From the NCBI RefSeq assembly GCF_003729955.1, contig NZ_RJTX01000001.1:868001-932000 (forward strand): a stretch of 64,000 nt of DNA. Reading direction: 5' to 3'. Shown here one piece after another: positions 52,420 through 61,457 of the stretch. Under the pieces are notes generated by a model that was not told where the DNA came from, did not search any database, and saw nothing but the letters and a program-made list of their open reading frames with translations. The translations under genes and the position numbers were made by a program. Numbering within the stretch: position 1 is the first letter of the stretch; every line of letters starts with the position of its first letter. The stretch is from Chryseobacterium daecheongense (GTDB taxonomy: Bacteria > Bacteroidota > Bacteroidia > Flavobacteriales > Weeksellaceae).

Positions 52420-55400
52420 TTAATTATTACTTTTTACGACAACCCAACCGTTGAACACTCTTCCATCCGGCAATGTGATCACGTACCAATAACTGGATGT
52501 AGGAACCGTTCTTCCTGCTATTGTTCCATCCCAAATAAATTGTGTATTGGAATCCTGTTCAAAAACTTTAAATCCGTAACGGTCATATATTTTTACATTG
52601 GATCTCTTACTTCCGAATACGTGAAGATCTTTCACAATCCAATGATCATTGATTCCGTCTCCGTTAGGGGTGATGGCATTTTTAATATCGAGGATAACGC
52701 CGTCCTGCTTAATGATACACTCCCCTTCCACGTATTTCACATAGAACGTGGTAACTCCTGTAGGTAAATTGTGGAAAACATTGCCGGATTGCCACGTTGT
52801 ACCATTTATTGAATACAGGATAGGTTTTGTACCCGTTGCATGAACCGTAATACTGTTTCCATTAGCTTCCAGGCTTTGAATGACCGGAACGTCAAAATGT
52901 TTCACTTCAAAAGTATCGGTATAAGAACAGCCGTTATCTGCAGTTACAGTCAGACTATAAGTTCCCAGTACGGTAATATTGGAAATGCTATCTGTTGTAG
53001 AAATCACCTGCCCGGAAGGATCGCTCCAGACATAGCTTACGATATTGTAATTGGCAATTTGAGCAGTATAACTTAAAGAGCTGTCCGGACAGAAGAATTG
53101 GGTCGGAATATCAAAAATCGGAGTTGGCTTAAGAGACAAATGAATCTCCACCACTTCCGGACAATATCCCGGAACACTGACTTTTACGTAAATAATATTC
53201 GGTCCTGTATTCTGATTGAACTGATAGTTAGCCGGAGTACTAATGGCATTCGTATTCGCATTGAGATCAGCCAATGTAGGATAATAGGTGAATGTAACAT
53301 TCGTTCCGGTATATATTTGTGACTGGAACTGTGTTAAATTCACGTTTTCTATTCCATCATTCCCTGTGTCACAGACGTTATTAAGCTGGAAAGGACCTCC
53401 GTTCTGAACCACCACTTTAGTTCCGATAACAAAGCTAATGCTTGCAATATCATCACATCCAGGCAAATTCTGTACTTTCACCCAAATTTGGGTTGGGAAA
53501 GGCTGTGCTGTGAAATTTTGCGGATTAGGAATCGGATTAGTTCCGTTTTGAGCATCTGTTTGTGTAAGATAAAAAGTAAATACATTATTCGGATTCGGAA
53601 GATCTACCATTTGATTGGTATAACTCATTAAGTTGACCTCATAAACTCCATCTAAATTATCATCACATATCGTAATACTTGAATTGATCGCTTTCGGAGG
53701 GAAATAGGTATTTAACTGAATGGAAGCTATGGAATAACATCCCGTAGTCTGAGACTGGAATCTCGCCCAAACTTCCACCATGGAAATGTTCGTTGTGACA
53801 CTTGTCCCTATTTGAGTGGCCGGATTTCCGGCATTCGCTTCAGCAGCAGTATTATAATAAGATATCGTCATATCCGAAAGCGGCTGTGTATTCTGTGATG
53901 CAATGAATAACTGCGGAATGGCATCATTCAGCGGGAAGGTTTCACTCAGATTGAAATCCTCATCACATCTGTCTAACACTGCATTGTGCAGAACCACAGG
54001 AGGTAAAAAGCTTACGTTAAGATTTAATTGTGCAGCTGAAAAACATTCACTGCTATTAAATTTCACTTTAACATATACTGTAATATTTCCCGGCTGAATC
54101 GCAAACTGTCCCGGATTTGTAATTTCATTAGAGAAAGTTTGTGTGGCAGGATCATAAGAAGTGTAATACGTGAAAGTAACAGGACTTGATCCATTATAAA
54201 TTTGTGCCTGAGCTTGAGTGAGGTCATACGTTTCCGTCCCGTCATTATTATTATCACAAATATTCAGCAAAGAAATATTGACAGGTGAATTTACTGCAGG
54301 AGTAGCGACCAGGCTTAAATTAAAAGGATATATTTCCACACAATTGTATGAGGTGATTTTTACAAACACCTGAAGACTTCCTGCAACTGTAACACTGGTA
54401 ATGGGGTTGTTGCCGCTTTGCGCATCAGCCAGGGTGGCATAAAATAGTGTAGTTGCATTCTGTGTGCCTATTATTCCGGCTGAAAATTGAGCAAGAGAGA
54501 CATTTTCTGTATTATTGTTATTAACATCACAAATCACAAAACTGGACTGAACAATAACCGGATGTACCAGATTCACGTTGATGGCTCTAACCGTGAAACA
54601 CGTATCCGACTGTTCAAAACGGACATAATAAGTTTGTGTCACAAAATTTCCGTTATTGGTAATGGTTTGATTAGGACTGATCGGGTTATTCCCCAACATG
54701 GCACTGCTGAAATCAGCATAAAATTCTATAACAGGTACGGATGAAGGGGCAACCAGCATATTCGTTGATAATGTATTCAGGTTAATCGAAATATCGTCGG
54801 TTCCGTTAAAGCAGATATATTCATTCTTTTCGCTGACAATAATTTTAGTGAAAGTAACATTCATATTCACCTGTGCAACGGCAAAACATCCGTTTGGAAT
54901 CTGCACTCTAATAAATACCGGATATTGCCCTTCCTTGATGGAAGTTAAAGGAATTCCGGTTCCGGCAAAAGCATCCGCATACGTTTCATAAGCCGTAAAA
55001 GTGGCTCCGGGTTGTGTAGAAACCAGTGGTCCTATATTCAGTGCAAAATCGAAAGCTTCATTATTATCCGCATTGATATCACACATTGTATAAGGGAACG
55101 TTATAGGTGAATTGATATTAACTCCCGGCTTGAACTGAAAATGTACAGGTCCTAATACATAAGTGCAGGAAGCATCCTGAACCCTTACCCAAATATTAGT
55201 ATTGGTGGTAATATCTGCCGTTAAAACAGCATTCGTATTGTTCTGAGCTGCTGTCTGGCTAAGATGATAAGAAATTCCCGTAGTCCCAGGTGCAAAAAGT
55301 TCATTATTAAGCAAACTAAGATCATAAGCCGGCTCTACTCCATCATTATTAGTATCACAAAGCAGTATGGTATCTTTCAATAAATTTTTAGTCAGAAAAT

Positions 55401-56625
55401 TAAGTGTTAAAACTGCCACTCTGAAACATGTGGGTACATTAGGATTCTGAATTCTGACATATAAAACGGTATTCGCACTTAAAGTATAGGACGTTGATAT
55501 TGCATTTTGTCCATTCTGAGCATCTTGCAGAGAGGTATGAAAACTGAAAGTAAAATTAGCCGGGTTTTGCGAAGTCACATTCTGCTGCAAACTGTTAAGA
55601 TTGATATTCAACGGGGCATTTCCACAAAAATCCTGCGTATGATTCTTTGCAGCAGGATAAGTTGCATCAAAGGTTAACGGAAAATCATCTGTTAAAATAA
55701 GCTGGCTGTTTCCACAAATATTAAAAGCAACATTCGCAGTATACACTTCGTTTTGTGTTGGGCAGATGGTCGTCTGAATTCCTGTACTTACCGTTTGTCC
55801 GGCCGAATTCGTCCAGGTCACTTCCGGCTGGATCACATTTCCCTGTGGATTAAATCTCCATCCTTCCTGCGCAGCCTGCCAAACGCCTGTATTCCTGGTG
55901 GCGGGAGAAACTCCGGCTGTTCCGTCATTATTAATAACACCAATCAAAGCATTTGCAAATTTCCGGGTAGGACATGGAAGTGGTTTTTTATCGATAAAAA
56001 CTTCAATAACATTCGTTGTTTCGTGCAATACGATCTGAGAAGAAGAACGATCTGTACATCCCGTTATTCTTCCTTCGTAGAAATTGATCACAAACTTCCT
56101 GAAAGGGGCCGTTCCTATAACAGAATAATAAATCTCCGACTGATCTGCGGAAGAAAATACCATGTCATGATACGCACCGAAAATAGAGTTTTTAGGAAGA
56201 CCCGTACTTGGATTGGGCCATTGAACATTCGGGTAATTGATATTCCCAAGTTGGCTGAGATCAAAAGTGACCATTCCGTTGGAACCTACCACAAGCGCTT
56301 CAAAGTACTGATTATAAAAACAAAACTTAAAGGGAAGATCCAGCTTCGTGGCAAACAGATCATCATAATTGGCATTCAGAGGTGTCCCTTGATTGAAAGG
56401 AATAACCGGATTATAGGCTTCCGGATTGACCTGGTAACCTGTTGTTGCATTCAATACGGGATATTCCACATGAAGCTGTATGCAGCCGTTCGCATCCAGG
56501 TCATTGGTACAGGTTACGTTAAAGCTCTCATTACCCACCGCATCTTTTACTTTAACGTTTGTAGGTGTCTGTGAAAAAGCAACACCCCATATAAACAAGA
56601 ATAAAATTTGTAAAGATCTCTTCAT
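52420..56625 (-). CDS. Very large secreted repeat protein with T9SS type-B (CHU_C/gliding) sorting domain
   Basis: The 1401-residue protein has a signal peptide (MKRSLQILFLFIWGVAFSQ) and an N-terminal domain of about 300 residues, then about nine repeats of some 90-110 residues. Each opens near a CDxNxDGxE pattern (CDTNNDGVEPAYDL, CDINADNNEAFDF, CDVNNNNTENVSL, CDNNNDGTETYDL, CDDNLDGVYEVNL, CDTGNDGIENVNL), likely a Ca2+-binding loop, followed by TxxYTxxADAQxGxNxI-like segments. The C-terminal ~90 residues (ITPNGDGINDHWIVKDLHVF to VFNGWVVVKSNN) are the CHU_C/type-B sorting domain. It is probably a surface adhesin. Confidence 0.92.
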   Translation of the reverse strand: MKRSLQILFLFIWGVAFSQTPTNVKVKDAVGNESFNVTCTNDLDANGCIQLHVEYPVLNATTGYQVNPEAYNPVIPFNQGTPLNANYDDLFATKLDLPFKFCFYNQYFEALVVGSNGMVTFDLSQLGNINYPNVQWPNPSTGLPKNSIFGAYHDMVFSSADQSEIYYSVIGTAPFRKFVINFYEGRITGCTDRSSSQIVLHETTNVIEVFIDKKPLPCPTRKFANALIGVINNDGTAGVSPATRNTGVWQAAQEGWRFNPQGNVIQPEVTWTNSAGQTVSTGIQTTICPTQNEVYTANVAFNICGNSQLILTDDFPLTFDATYPAAKNHTQDFCGNAPLNINLNSLQQNVTSQNPANFTFSFHTSLQDAQNGQNAISTSYTLSANTVLYVRIQNPNVPTCFRVAVLTLNFLTKNLLKDTILLCDTNNDGVEPAYDLSLLNNELFAPGTTGISYHLSQTAAQNNTNAVLTADITTNTNIWVRVQDASCTYVLGPVHFQFKPGVNINSPITFPYTMCDINADNNEAFDFALNIGPLVSTQPGATFTAYETYADAFAGTGIPLTSIKEGQYPVFIRVQIPNGCFAVAQVNMNVTFTKIIVSEKNEYICFNGTDDISINLNTLSTNMLVAPSSVPVIEFYADFSSAMLGNNPISPNQTITNNGNFVTQTYYVRFEQSDTCFTVRAINVNLVHPVIVQSSFVICDVNNNNTENVSLAQFSAGIIGTQNATTLFYATLADAQSGNNPITSVTVAGSLQVFVKITSYNCVEIYPFNLSLVATPAVNSPVNISLLNICDNNNDGTETYDLTQAQAQIYNGSSPVTFTYYTSYDPATQTFSNEITNPGQFAIQPGNITVYVKVKFNSSECFSAAQLNLNVSFLPPVVLHNAVLDRCDEDFNLSETFPLNDAIPQLFIASQNTQPLSDMTISYYNTAAEANAGNPATQIGTSVTTNISMVEVWARFQSQTTGCYSIASIQLNTYFPPKAINSSITICDDNLDGVYEVNLMSYTNQMVDLPNPNNVFTFYLTQTDAQNGTNPIPNPQNFTAQPFPTQIWVKVQNLPGCDDIASISFVIGTKVVVQNGGPFQLNNVCDTGNDGIENVNLTQFQSQIYTGTNVTFTYYPTLADLNANTNAISTPANYQFNQNTGPNIIYVKVSVPGYCPEVVEIHLSLKPTPIFDIPTQFFCPDSSLSYTAQIANYNIVSYVWSDPSGQVISTTDSISNITVLGTYSLTVTADNGCSYTDTFEVKHFDVPVIQSLEANGNSITVHATGTKPILYSINGTTWQSGNVFHNLPTGVTTFYVKYVEGECIIKQDGVILDIKNAITPNGDGINDHWIVKDLHVFGSKRSNVKIYDRYGFKVFEQDSNTQFIWDGTIAGRTVPTSSYWYVITLPDGRVFNGWVVVKSNN

Positions 56626-56811
56626 ACCAAAAAAATTAATCTGTTATATATCACAATAAAATTACAAATAAAAATCATAAATCATATCATTTAATTGTGA
56701 AATATACAATCATAAACATTTATTAATATATGATTGAGATCAATTTTCCACCTAAAACTATTTTATAAATTCTTGCAAAGGCTTATGAACATTCATAAAT
56801 CCGAAATAAAA

Positions 56812-56834
56812 AACCTTACTGAATCAGTAAGGTT
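56812..56834 (-). terminator. Terminator of the acidic protein gene, overlapping its stop codon
   Basis: The stem AACCTTACTGA/TCAGTAAGGTT (56812-56822 with 56824-56834) overlaps the TAA of the acidic protein. The core arms equal those at 52343-52366, so the two terminators flanking the adhesin gene are duplicates of one sequence. Confidence 0.75.
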
Positions 56835-57126
56835 AATCAATTACATCTGTATTTTCTTCTTCATGATCATCGTCATTATCACTCAGACTCCAGTAATTAT
56901 TTTCTTCATCCTCTGCTCCCAGCTCTTCCATTTCATCGTCATCTTCAATTCCCGGAATATCGAGGCCTTTATCTATTTTATCTTCATCCGAATCTTCATT
57001 CAGGATCGGATTTCCGTCACCATCCAACGGGATATGCTCTTCCTGGTTAAAAAGATCTTCTTCAGGGTCGTAATCCATCTGTTCTAACTTCCTGTTTTGC
57101 TCATTAATATTGTCTTCTGGTATCAT
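56833..57126 (-). CDS. Highly acidic small protein
   Basis: The 97-residue protein starts MIPEDNINEQNRKLEQMDYD and is dominated by Asp and Glu throughout (PLDGDGNPILNEDSDEDKID; ENNYWSLSDNDDDHEEENTD). It has no membrane segment or signal peptide. The segment EDLFNQEEHIPLDGDGNPIL contains a D-x-D-x-N calcium-loop-like motif, but calcium binding is unproved. The start at 57126 was chosen over an upstream one because that extension is basic and hydrophobic, unlike the rest. Confidence 0.72.
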   Translation of the reverse strand: MIPEDNINEQNRKLEQMDYDPEEDLFNQEEHIPLDGDGNPILNEDSDEDKIDKGLDIPGIEDDDEMEELGAEDEENNYWSLSDNDDDHEEENTDVID

Positions 57127-57177
57127 ACTATTATTTTTTAAGGTTACTTTATAAGAACAAAAATAATTCCAAATAAA

Positions 57178-57207
57178 AAGCCTCACTTTCATTAAAAAGT
57201 GAGGCTT
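57178..57207 (-). terminator. Terminator of the 57.2 kb small gene
   Basis: The stem AAGCCTCACTTT/AAAGTGAGGCTT (57178-57189 with 57196-57207) has a six-base loop and a T-rich run on the minus strand. It lies 27 bases beyond the gene's stop. Confidence 0.82.
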
Positions 57208-57233
57208 CTTACTAACTTTAATATTAAAAACTA

Positions 57234-57491
57234 CTACTCATCTTCATAGTCCTTAGTCTTTTCCCAGGCTTCGGAAGCCAACTCCTGGATTTCTTCCCAG
57301 ACATCTTTAGCAGATTTTTTCGCCTGTGTCATAAATCCCTGTTTGGTTGCTTCCTGATTCTTACTCTTCATATCGTTAATGTAATCTTTCACCTGCTGAG
57401 AATAGCTCTCCACACTATATCCCGGATTATTGTGCAGATTTTTCTGAAGATTACTAAAATCGTGTGATGCTTTAAATCTGTTCGTATCCAT
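57234..57491 (-). CDS. Small helical soluble protein of unknown function
   Basis: The 85-residue protein starts MDTNRFKASHDFSNLQKNLH and has an amphipathic C-terminal region (AKKSAKDVWEEIQELASEAW) ending KTKDYEDE. No signal peptide or membrane segment. The pattern is of a charged helical protein resembling small stress-associated proteins, but none was identified. The start at 57491 was chosen; upstream codons to 57530 are less likely. Confidence 0.68.
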   Translation of the reverse strand: MDTNRFKASHDFSNLQKNLHNNPGYSVESYSQQVKDYINDMKSKNQEATKQGFMTQAKKSAKDVWEEIQELASEAWEKTKDYEDE

Positions 57492-57557
57492 AATAAAAGA
57501 TTTAAGTGATTGGGAATGAATATACTTCAATTTTCATTCCGAAATGGAAACGCAGAT

Positions 57558-58211
57558 CTACAGATTGGTATTATTCAGCATGGGAACGAATTTATAGGCG
57601 CCAAATTCTTCTTTTTCAAATTCTGTAGGAGAAATTTTTGTAAACCGATACAAAACCTGTTCATCTGTTGGTCCCAATGGAATCACCATTTTCCCTCCCA
57701 CTTTCAGCTGCTTCAATAATTCCGTAGGCAAAACCGATGCCCCGCAAGTCACAATGATTTTATCAAATGGAGCAAAAGTAGGCAATCCGGCAAAACCATC
57801 CCCAAAACTCTGAAATTTTGGATAAAGGTGGAGTTCTCTGAATTTTTTCTTAGAAAAATCAAAAAGGTCTTTTTGTCTTTCGACAGTATACACCAATCCT
57901 TTCATGGCCAATAAAACAGCAGTCTGGTATCCGCAGCCCGTCCCGATCTCCAGGATCTTCTCTCCAGCTTTTACCTGTAAAAGCTCAGACTGTTCTGCTA
58001 CTGTGGAAGGATGGGAGATCGTCTGATGTGCCAAAATAGGAAAAGCCCGGTCTTCATAGGCATAATCTTCAAAAATGCTTTCGATGAAAAGATGTCTTGG
58101 AACTTCATTCATGGCGGCAAGTACATGTTCATCAGAAATCCCGATTTTCTGTCGGAGATAATCCACTAATTTTTTTCTTTTCCCTTTATGTACAAACGAA
58201 TCATGCATCAT
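57558..58211 (-). CDS. pcm: Protein-L-isoaspartate O-methyltransferase
   Basis: The 217-residue enzyme methylates isoaspartyl residues in damaged proteins, using S-adenosylmethionine, so that they can revert to Asp. Motifs visible are the SAM-binding LEIGTGCGYQTAVLLAM (about residue 85), ISHPSTVAEQSELLQVKAGE, KIIVTCGASVLPTELLKQLK and GGKMVIPLG. Length and order match PCMT. It lies 66 bases upstream of the helical protein gene, on the same strand. Confidence 0.95.
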   Translation of the reverse strand: MMHDSFVHKGKRKKLVDYLRQKIGISDEHVLAAMNEVPRHLFIESIFEDYAYEDRAFPILAHQTISHPSTVAEQSELLQVKAGEKILEIGTGCGYQTAVLLAMKGLVYTVERQKDLFDFSKKKFRELHLYPKFQSFGDGFAGLPTFAPFDKIIVTCGASVLPTELLKQLKVGGKMVIPLGPTDEQVLYRFTKISPTEFEKEEFGAYKFVPMLNNTNL

Positions 58212-58318
58212 TGGATAGTAGTTATTAGGTAACAGGTGCTAGTTTGTACAAAAGTAACAAAACAATCTATAATGATCAACCTAAAACCTATCATCTGTTT
58301 CTGAATACCTAAAATTAT

Positions 58319-58326
58319 TATCTTTA
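58319..58326 (+). promoter_or_regulatory. Candidate -7 element (TATCTTTA) for the Gfo/Idh/MocA gene
   Basis: TATCTTTA differs from TAnnTTTG only in the last base and lies 17 bases before the ATG at 58344. Confidence 0.4.
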
Positions 58327-58343
58327 CAAAAATTAAAAAAGCT

Positions 58344-59312
58344 ATGTTGAAAGCAGGTTTGGTAGGAGCCGGACATCTGGGAAAAATACATTTAAGACTC
58401 TTAAGCCAGTCAGATCAATATGAACTGGTAGGTTTTCATGATAAAGATGTAGAAAATGGAAAAAAATTAGAAGCCGAATTCGGATACCCTTATTTTGAAA
58501 ACTTTGATGATCTTTTGGATCAGATTGATATGTTGGATATTGTAACTCCAACTGTTTATCACTACGATTATGCCTTGAAAGCGATTGAAAAAGGCCTTCA
58601 TTTTTTCATTGAAAAACCGGTTACGCAGACCCTTCAGCAAGCAGAAGAAATTCTTTACAAATGCAGGGAAAATAGTATTAAAGCACAGGTTGGACATGTT
58701 GAAAGATATAATCCGGCCTTCATTGCCACTAAAGAATACATCAATGACCCGATGTTTATTGAAATTCACAGACTGGCGGAATTCAATCCACGTGGAACAG
58801 ATGTTTCTGTAGTGCTGGATTTAATGATCCACGATCTGGATATTTTATTGAGCATTGTGAAATCCAAAGTAAAAAACATTCATGCAAGCGGTGTTTGTGT
58901 GGTAAGCAAAACTCCGGATATTGCGAATGCCAGAATAGAATTTGAAAACGGATGCGTTGCGAATCTTACAACGTCCAGAATTTCAATGAAAGCTATGAGA
59001 AAAAGCCGTTTTTTCCAGAAAGACGCCTATATTTCAGTAGATTTCCTAGAAAAAAAGGCAGAAGTGATCCGTATGAAAGATGCTCCGGAGAATCCTACTC
59101 CATTTGATATGATTATTGAAAATGCAGATGGAGAAAAGAATCAGATCTTGTTTGAATATCCGAATATCCAAGCTAATAATGCCATTTTGGATGAGCTTAA
59201 CTCTTTTGCAGAAGCCATTACCGAAAATAAAAATGTTGAGGTATCTCTGGAAGATGGTACTGAGGCCTTAAAAGTAGCTTTGGAAGTAATGAAACTGATC
59301 AGCAAAAATTAA
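58344..59312 (+). CDS. Gfo/Idh/MocA-family oxidoreductase
   Basis: The 322-residue protein starts MLKAGLVGAGHLGKIHLRLL with the Rossmann motif GAGHLG, followed by IEKPVTQTLQQAEEIL (EKP motif, about residue 93) and GHVERYNPAFIATKEY. The C-terminal Gfo-type domain starts near residue 120 with VLDLMIHDLDILLSIV carrying the conserved His-Asp. Members use NAD(P) with sugars or related polyols. Substrate unknown. The end overlaps no other gene; decayed DNA follows. Confidence 0.9.
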   Translation: MLKAGLVGAGHLGKIHLRLLSQSDQYELVGFHDKDVENGKKLEAEFGYPYFENFDDLLDQIDMLDIVTPTVYHYDYALKAIEKGLHFFIEKPVTQTLQQAEEILYKCRENSIKAQVGHVERYNPAFIATKEYINDPMFIEIHRLAEFNPRGTDVSVVLDLMIHDLDILLSIVKSKVKNIHASGVCVVSKTPDIANARIEFENGCVANLTTSRISMKAMRKSRFFQKDAYISVDFLEKKAEVIRMKDAPENPTPFDMIIENADGEKNQILFEYPNIQANNAILDELNSFAEAITENKNVEVSLEDGTEALKVALEVMKLISKN

Positions 59313-59326
59313 AATTACAACCTTCC

Positions 59327-59624
59327 CTTTTTTTATTCACAATAAGTAGTATTACCATTCTGTCTTGTAGCCCTTCTAAGAAAAGCGGCTACGAGATAGT
59401 TTGTAACTTATTCTCATACTTTCGCCGGTTTCATCCTTACTAAAAATAGAGAAATTAAAGATTTAACAGTACAAAGCAGGTTTCGGAACAAAAAAAACAA
59501 TATATTTGAAAAGCAATTCAATAAACAGTTGAAAGAATTTGTTTTACAAACCCGCTGGATTCCTGTCCAAATCAATGGCGTGAATGTAGATTCCCATGAC
59601 GGAGTCACTATTCATTATGTTTAA
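59327..59624 (+). pseudogene. Decayed lipoprotein gene with a TonB-C-like end
   Basis: One frame gives a lipoprotein-like beginning (LFLFTISSITILSC, then SPSKKSGYEI) around 59327-59395, but no ATG, GTG or TTG precedes it. After a stop at 59397-59399 the next frame continues to 59624 and encodes a coherent segment (FAGFILTKNREIKDLTVQSR; KQLKEFVLQTRWIPVQINGV; ending DGVTIHYV). That segment resembles the TonB C-terminal type pattern (RWIPVQINGV, then a hydrophobic strand). A frameshift near 59397-59415 and loss of the start codon explain both frames. Function before decay is unknown. Confidence 0.6.
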
Positions 59625-59663
59625 AATTTAAATCCCCTAACTATTAATAATTAAAAAACTACT

Positions 59664-61394
59664 ATGAAAAGAGCCATCCTATTATCCGCTTTATTATTGT
59701 CTCAATTTGGGACATCACAATTACTAACAACAAATGGTCAAAAAATTATTAATGATAAAGGTGAAAATATCCAGCTGAGAGGTCTTGGTCTCGGAGGTTG
59801 GATGTTGCAGGAAGGATATATGCTGAAAACAGCTGATTTTGCCGGTCCGCAATATAAAATCAAAGAGAAAATTGCCGAGCTGGTAGGTGAAGACGGAATG
59901 AATGATTTCTACAAAGCCTATCTTAAAAACGGCATTACGAAACAGGACATTGATTTTCTTGCGAAAGCGGGATTCAACTCAATCAGGCTTCCGATGCATT
60001 ATAATCTTTACACACTGCCTATTGAGAAAGAACCTGTAAAAGGACAAAATACCTGGCTGGAAGAAGGATTTAAGATGACGGATGATCTATTGAAATGGTG
60101 TGCAGACAACAAAATCTATTTGATCCTGGATTTACACGCCGCTCCTGGCGGACAAGGAAATGATGTGAATATTTCCGACAATGATAAATCCAAGCCATCC
60201 CTTTGGGAAAGTGAAGAGAACCAGAAAAAGACGATTGCCCTTTGGAAAAAACTGGCTGAAAGATATAAGAATGAGCCATGGATCGGCGGTTATGATCTGA
60301 TCAATGAGCCTAACATCAATTTTACCGGCAAAAATCCGAACGGAACGGATGAAATGTCCAATGCACCACTTTGGAAATTACAAAAAGAAATCACAGAGGC
60401 CATCCGACAGGTGGATAAAAAACACATCATTATTATTGAAGGAAACGGATGGGGAAATAATTACAACGGACTGATCCCTCTTTGGGACAACAATATGGTA
60501 TTCAGCTTCCATAAATACTGGAACTATAATAATGATGAAACCCTGAAGTTTGCTTTAGAACTGAGAGAGAAGCACAATATTCCGATCTGGCTGGGAGAAA
60601 CCGGGGAAAATTCCAATGTGTGGTTTACAGAATTGATCCGTCTGCTGGATAAACACAATATCGGGTATGCTTTCTGGCCTATGAAGAAGATTGATAATAT
60701 CGCGGGAATTACCAATGTAAAAATCACTCCTGAGTATCAAAAACTATTAGATTACTGGAAAAACGGAGGGGAAAAACCTTCCAGGGATTTTGCCTACAAA
60801 GCATTGATGAAAATTGCCGATAATTACAAATTCAGTAATGTTGAGATCAAAAATGATGTGACTGATGCGATGTTCCGACAAACAAAGGAAGAATCAACCA
60901 AACCTTTTAAAAATCATCAGGCACCGGGAAGAATTTTTGCCTCGGAATATGATTTGGGAAGAATGGGGTCTGCTTATTCCGATAAAGACTACATGAATCT
61001 TTGGGTAAGTGATCCTGAAAAAAGGTCAGACTGGAATTCCGGTCAGCAGATGAGAAATGACGGCGTGGATATTTATTTATGTAATGACAAAATCACCAAT
61101 CAATATTACATTGGGAAAACCGAAACCGGAGAATGGCTTCAATACACCATTACCGGTAAAACAGATAAGGATTATACTTTTAACATCAGATATTCGGGAA
61201 GTAAGGATTCAAAAATAAAAATTGAAGATGCTTCAGGAAAACAATTGGCAACGGCAACATTGGCTTCTACAGGCGGAAATGAAAACTGGAAAACCACTTC
61301 TGTAAAAGGAGTTCATCTTAAAAAAGGTGAAAACAAAATAAGGATCGTCTTTGAAAATGATGGAACCAATCTGAATTATTTTGAAGTACAATAA
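59664..61394 (+). CDS. Secreted GH5-family glycoside hydrolase with C-terminal carbohydrate-binding-like domain
   Basis: The 576-residue enzyme has a signal peptide (MKRAILLSALLLSQFGTS). The GH5 catalytic barrel (about 25-380) shows the acid/base Glu215 in YDLINEPNINF and the nucleophile Glu312 in IWLGETGENSNVWF, with RLPMHYNLY and LDLHAAPGGQGN as further barrel motifs. A beta-sandwich tail (about 430-576, ending ENKIRIVFENDGTNLNYFEV) resembles CBM6/CBM35-like modules. It probably cleaves beta-glucans or related polysaccharides; the exact substrate is not readable. Confidence 0.91.
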   Translation: MKRAILLSALLLSQFGTSQLLTTNGQKIINDKGENIQLRGLGLGGWMLQEGYMLKTADFAGPQYKIKEKIAELVGEDGMNDFYKAYLKNGITKQDIDFLAKAGFNSIRLPMHYNLYTLPIEKEPVKGQNTWLEEGFKMTDDLLKWCADNKIYLILDLHAAPGGQGNDVNISDNDKSKPSLWESEENQKKTIALWKKLAERYKNEPWIGGYDLINEPNINFTGKNPNGTDEMSNAPLWKLQKEITEAIRQVDKKHIIIIEGNGWGNNYNGLIPLWDNNMVFSFHKYWNYNNDETLKFALELREKHNIPIWLGETGENSNVWFTELIRLLDKHNIGYAFWPMKKIDNIAGITNVKITPEYQKLLDYWKNGGEKPSRDFAYKALMKIADNYKFSNVEIKNDVTDAMFRQTKEESTKPFKNHQAPGRIFASEYDLGRMGSAYSDKDYMNLWVSDPEKRSDWNSGQQMRNDGVDIYLCNDKITNQYYIGKTETGEWLQYTITGKTDKDYTFNIRYSGSKDSKIKIEDASGKQLATATLASTGGNENWKTTSVKGVHLKKGENKIRIVFENDGTNLNYFEVQ

Positions 61395-61411
61395 GAAATA
61401 TCTTAAATTGC

Positions 61412-61445
61412 AAATCCCTTTTAGAATCTAAAAGGGATTTATTTT
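61412..61445 (+). terminator. Terminator of the GH5 gene
   Basis: The stem AAATCCCTTTTAG/CTAAAAGGGATTT (61412-61424 with 61428-61440) with loop AAT and following T run, 17 bases after the GH5 stop. Confidence 0.88.
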
Positions 61446-61457
61446 TAAATCAGTACT

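Noticed and set aside
55753..56574. A 273-codon open frame on the + strand opposite the adhesin gene
   Set aside because: It lies antisense within a well-supported T9SS gene, has no family motif and a Cys/Arg-rich random-looking composition. It is a shadow of the real frame.
59402..59430. TGTAAC at 59402 as a fifth ECF-type promoter site
   Set aside because: No CTACTAAC-like element follows at 15 bases, and it lies inside the decayed gene.
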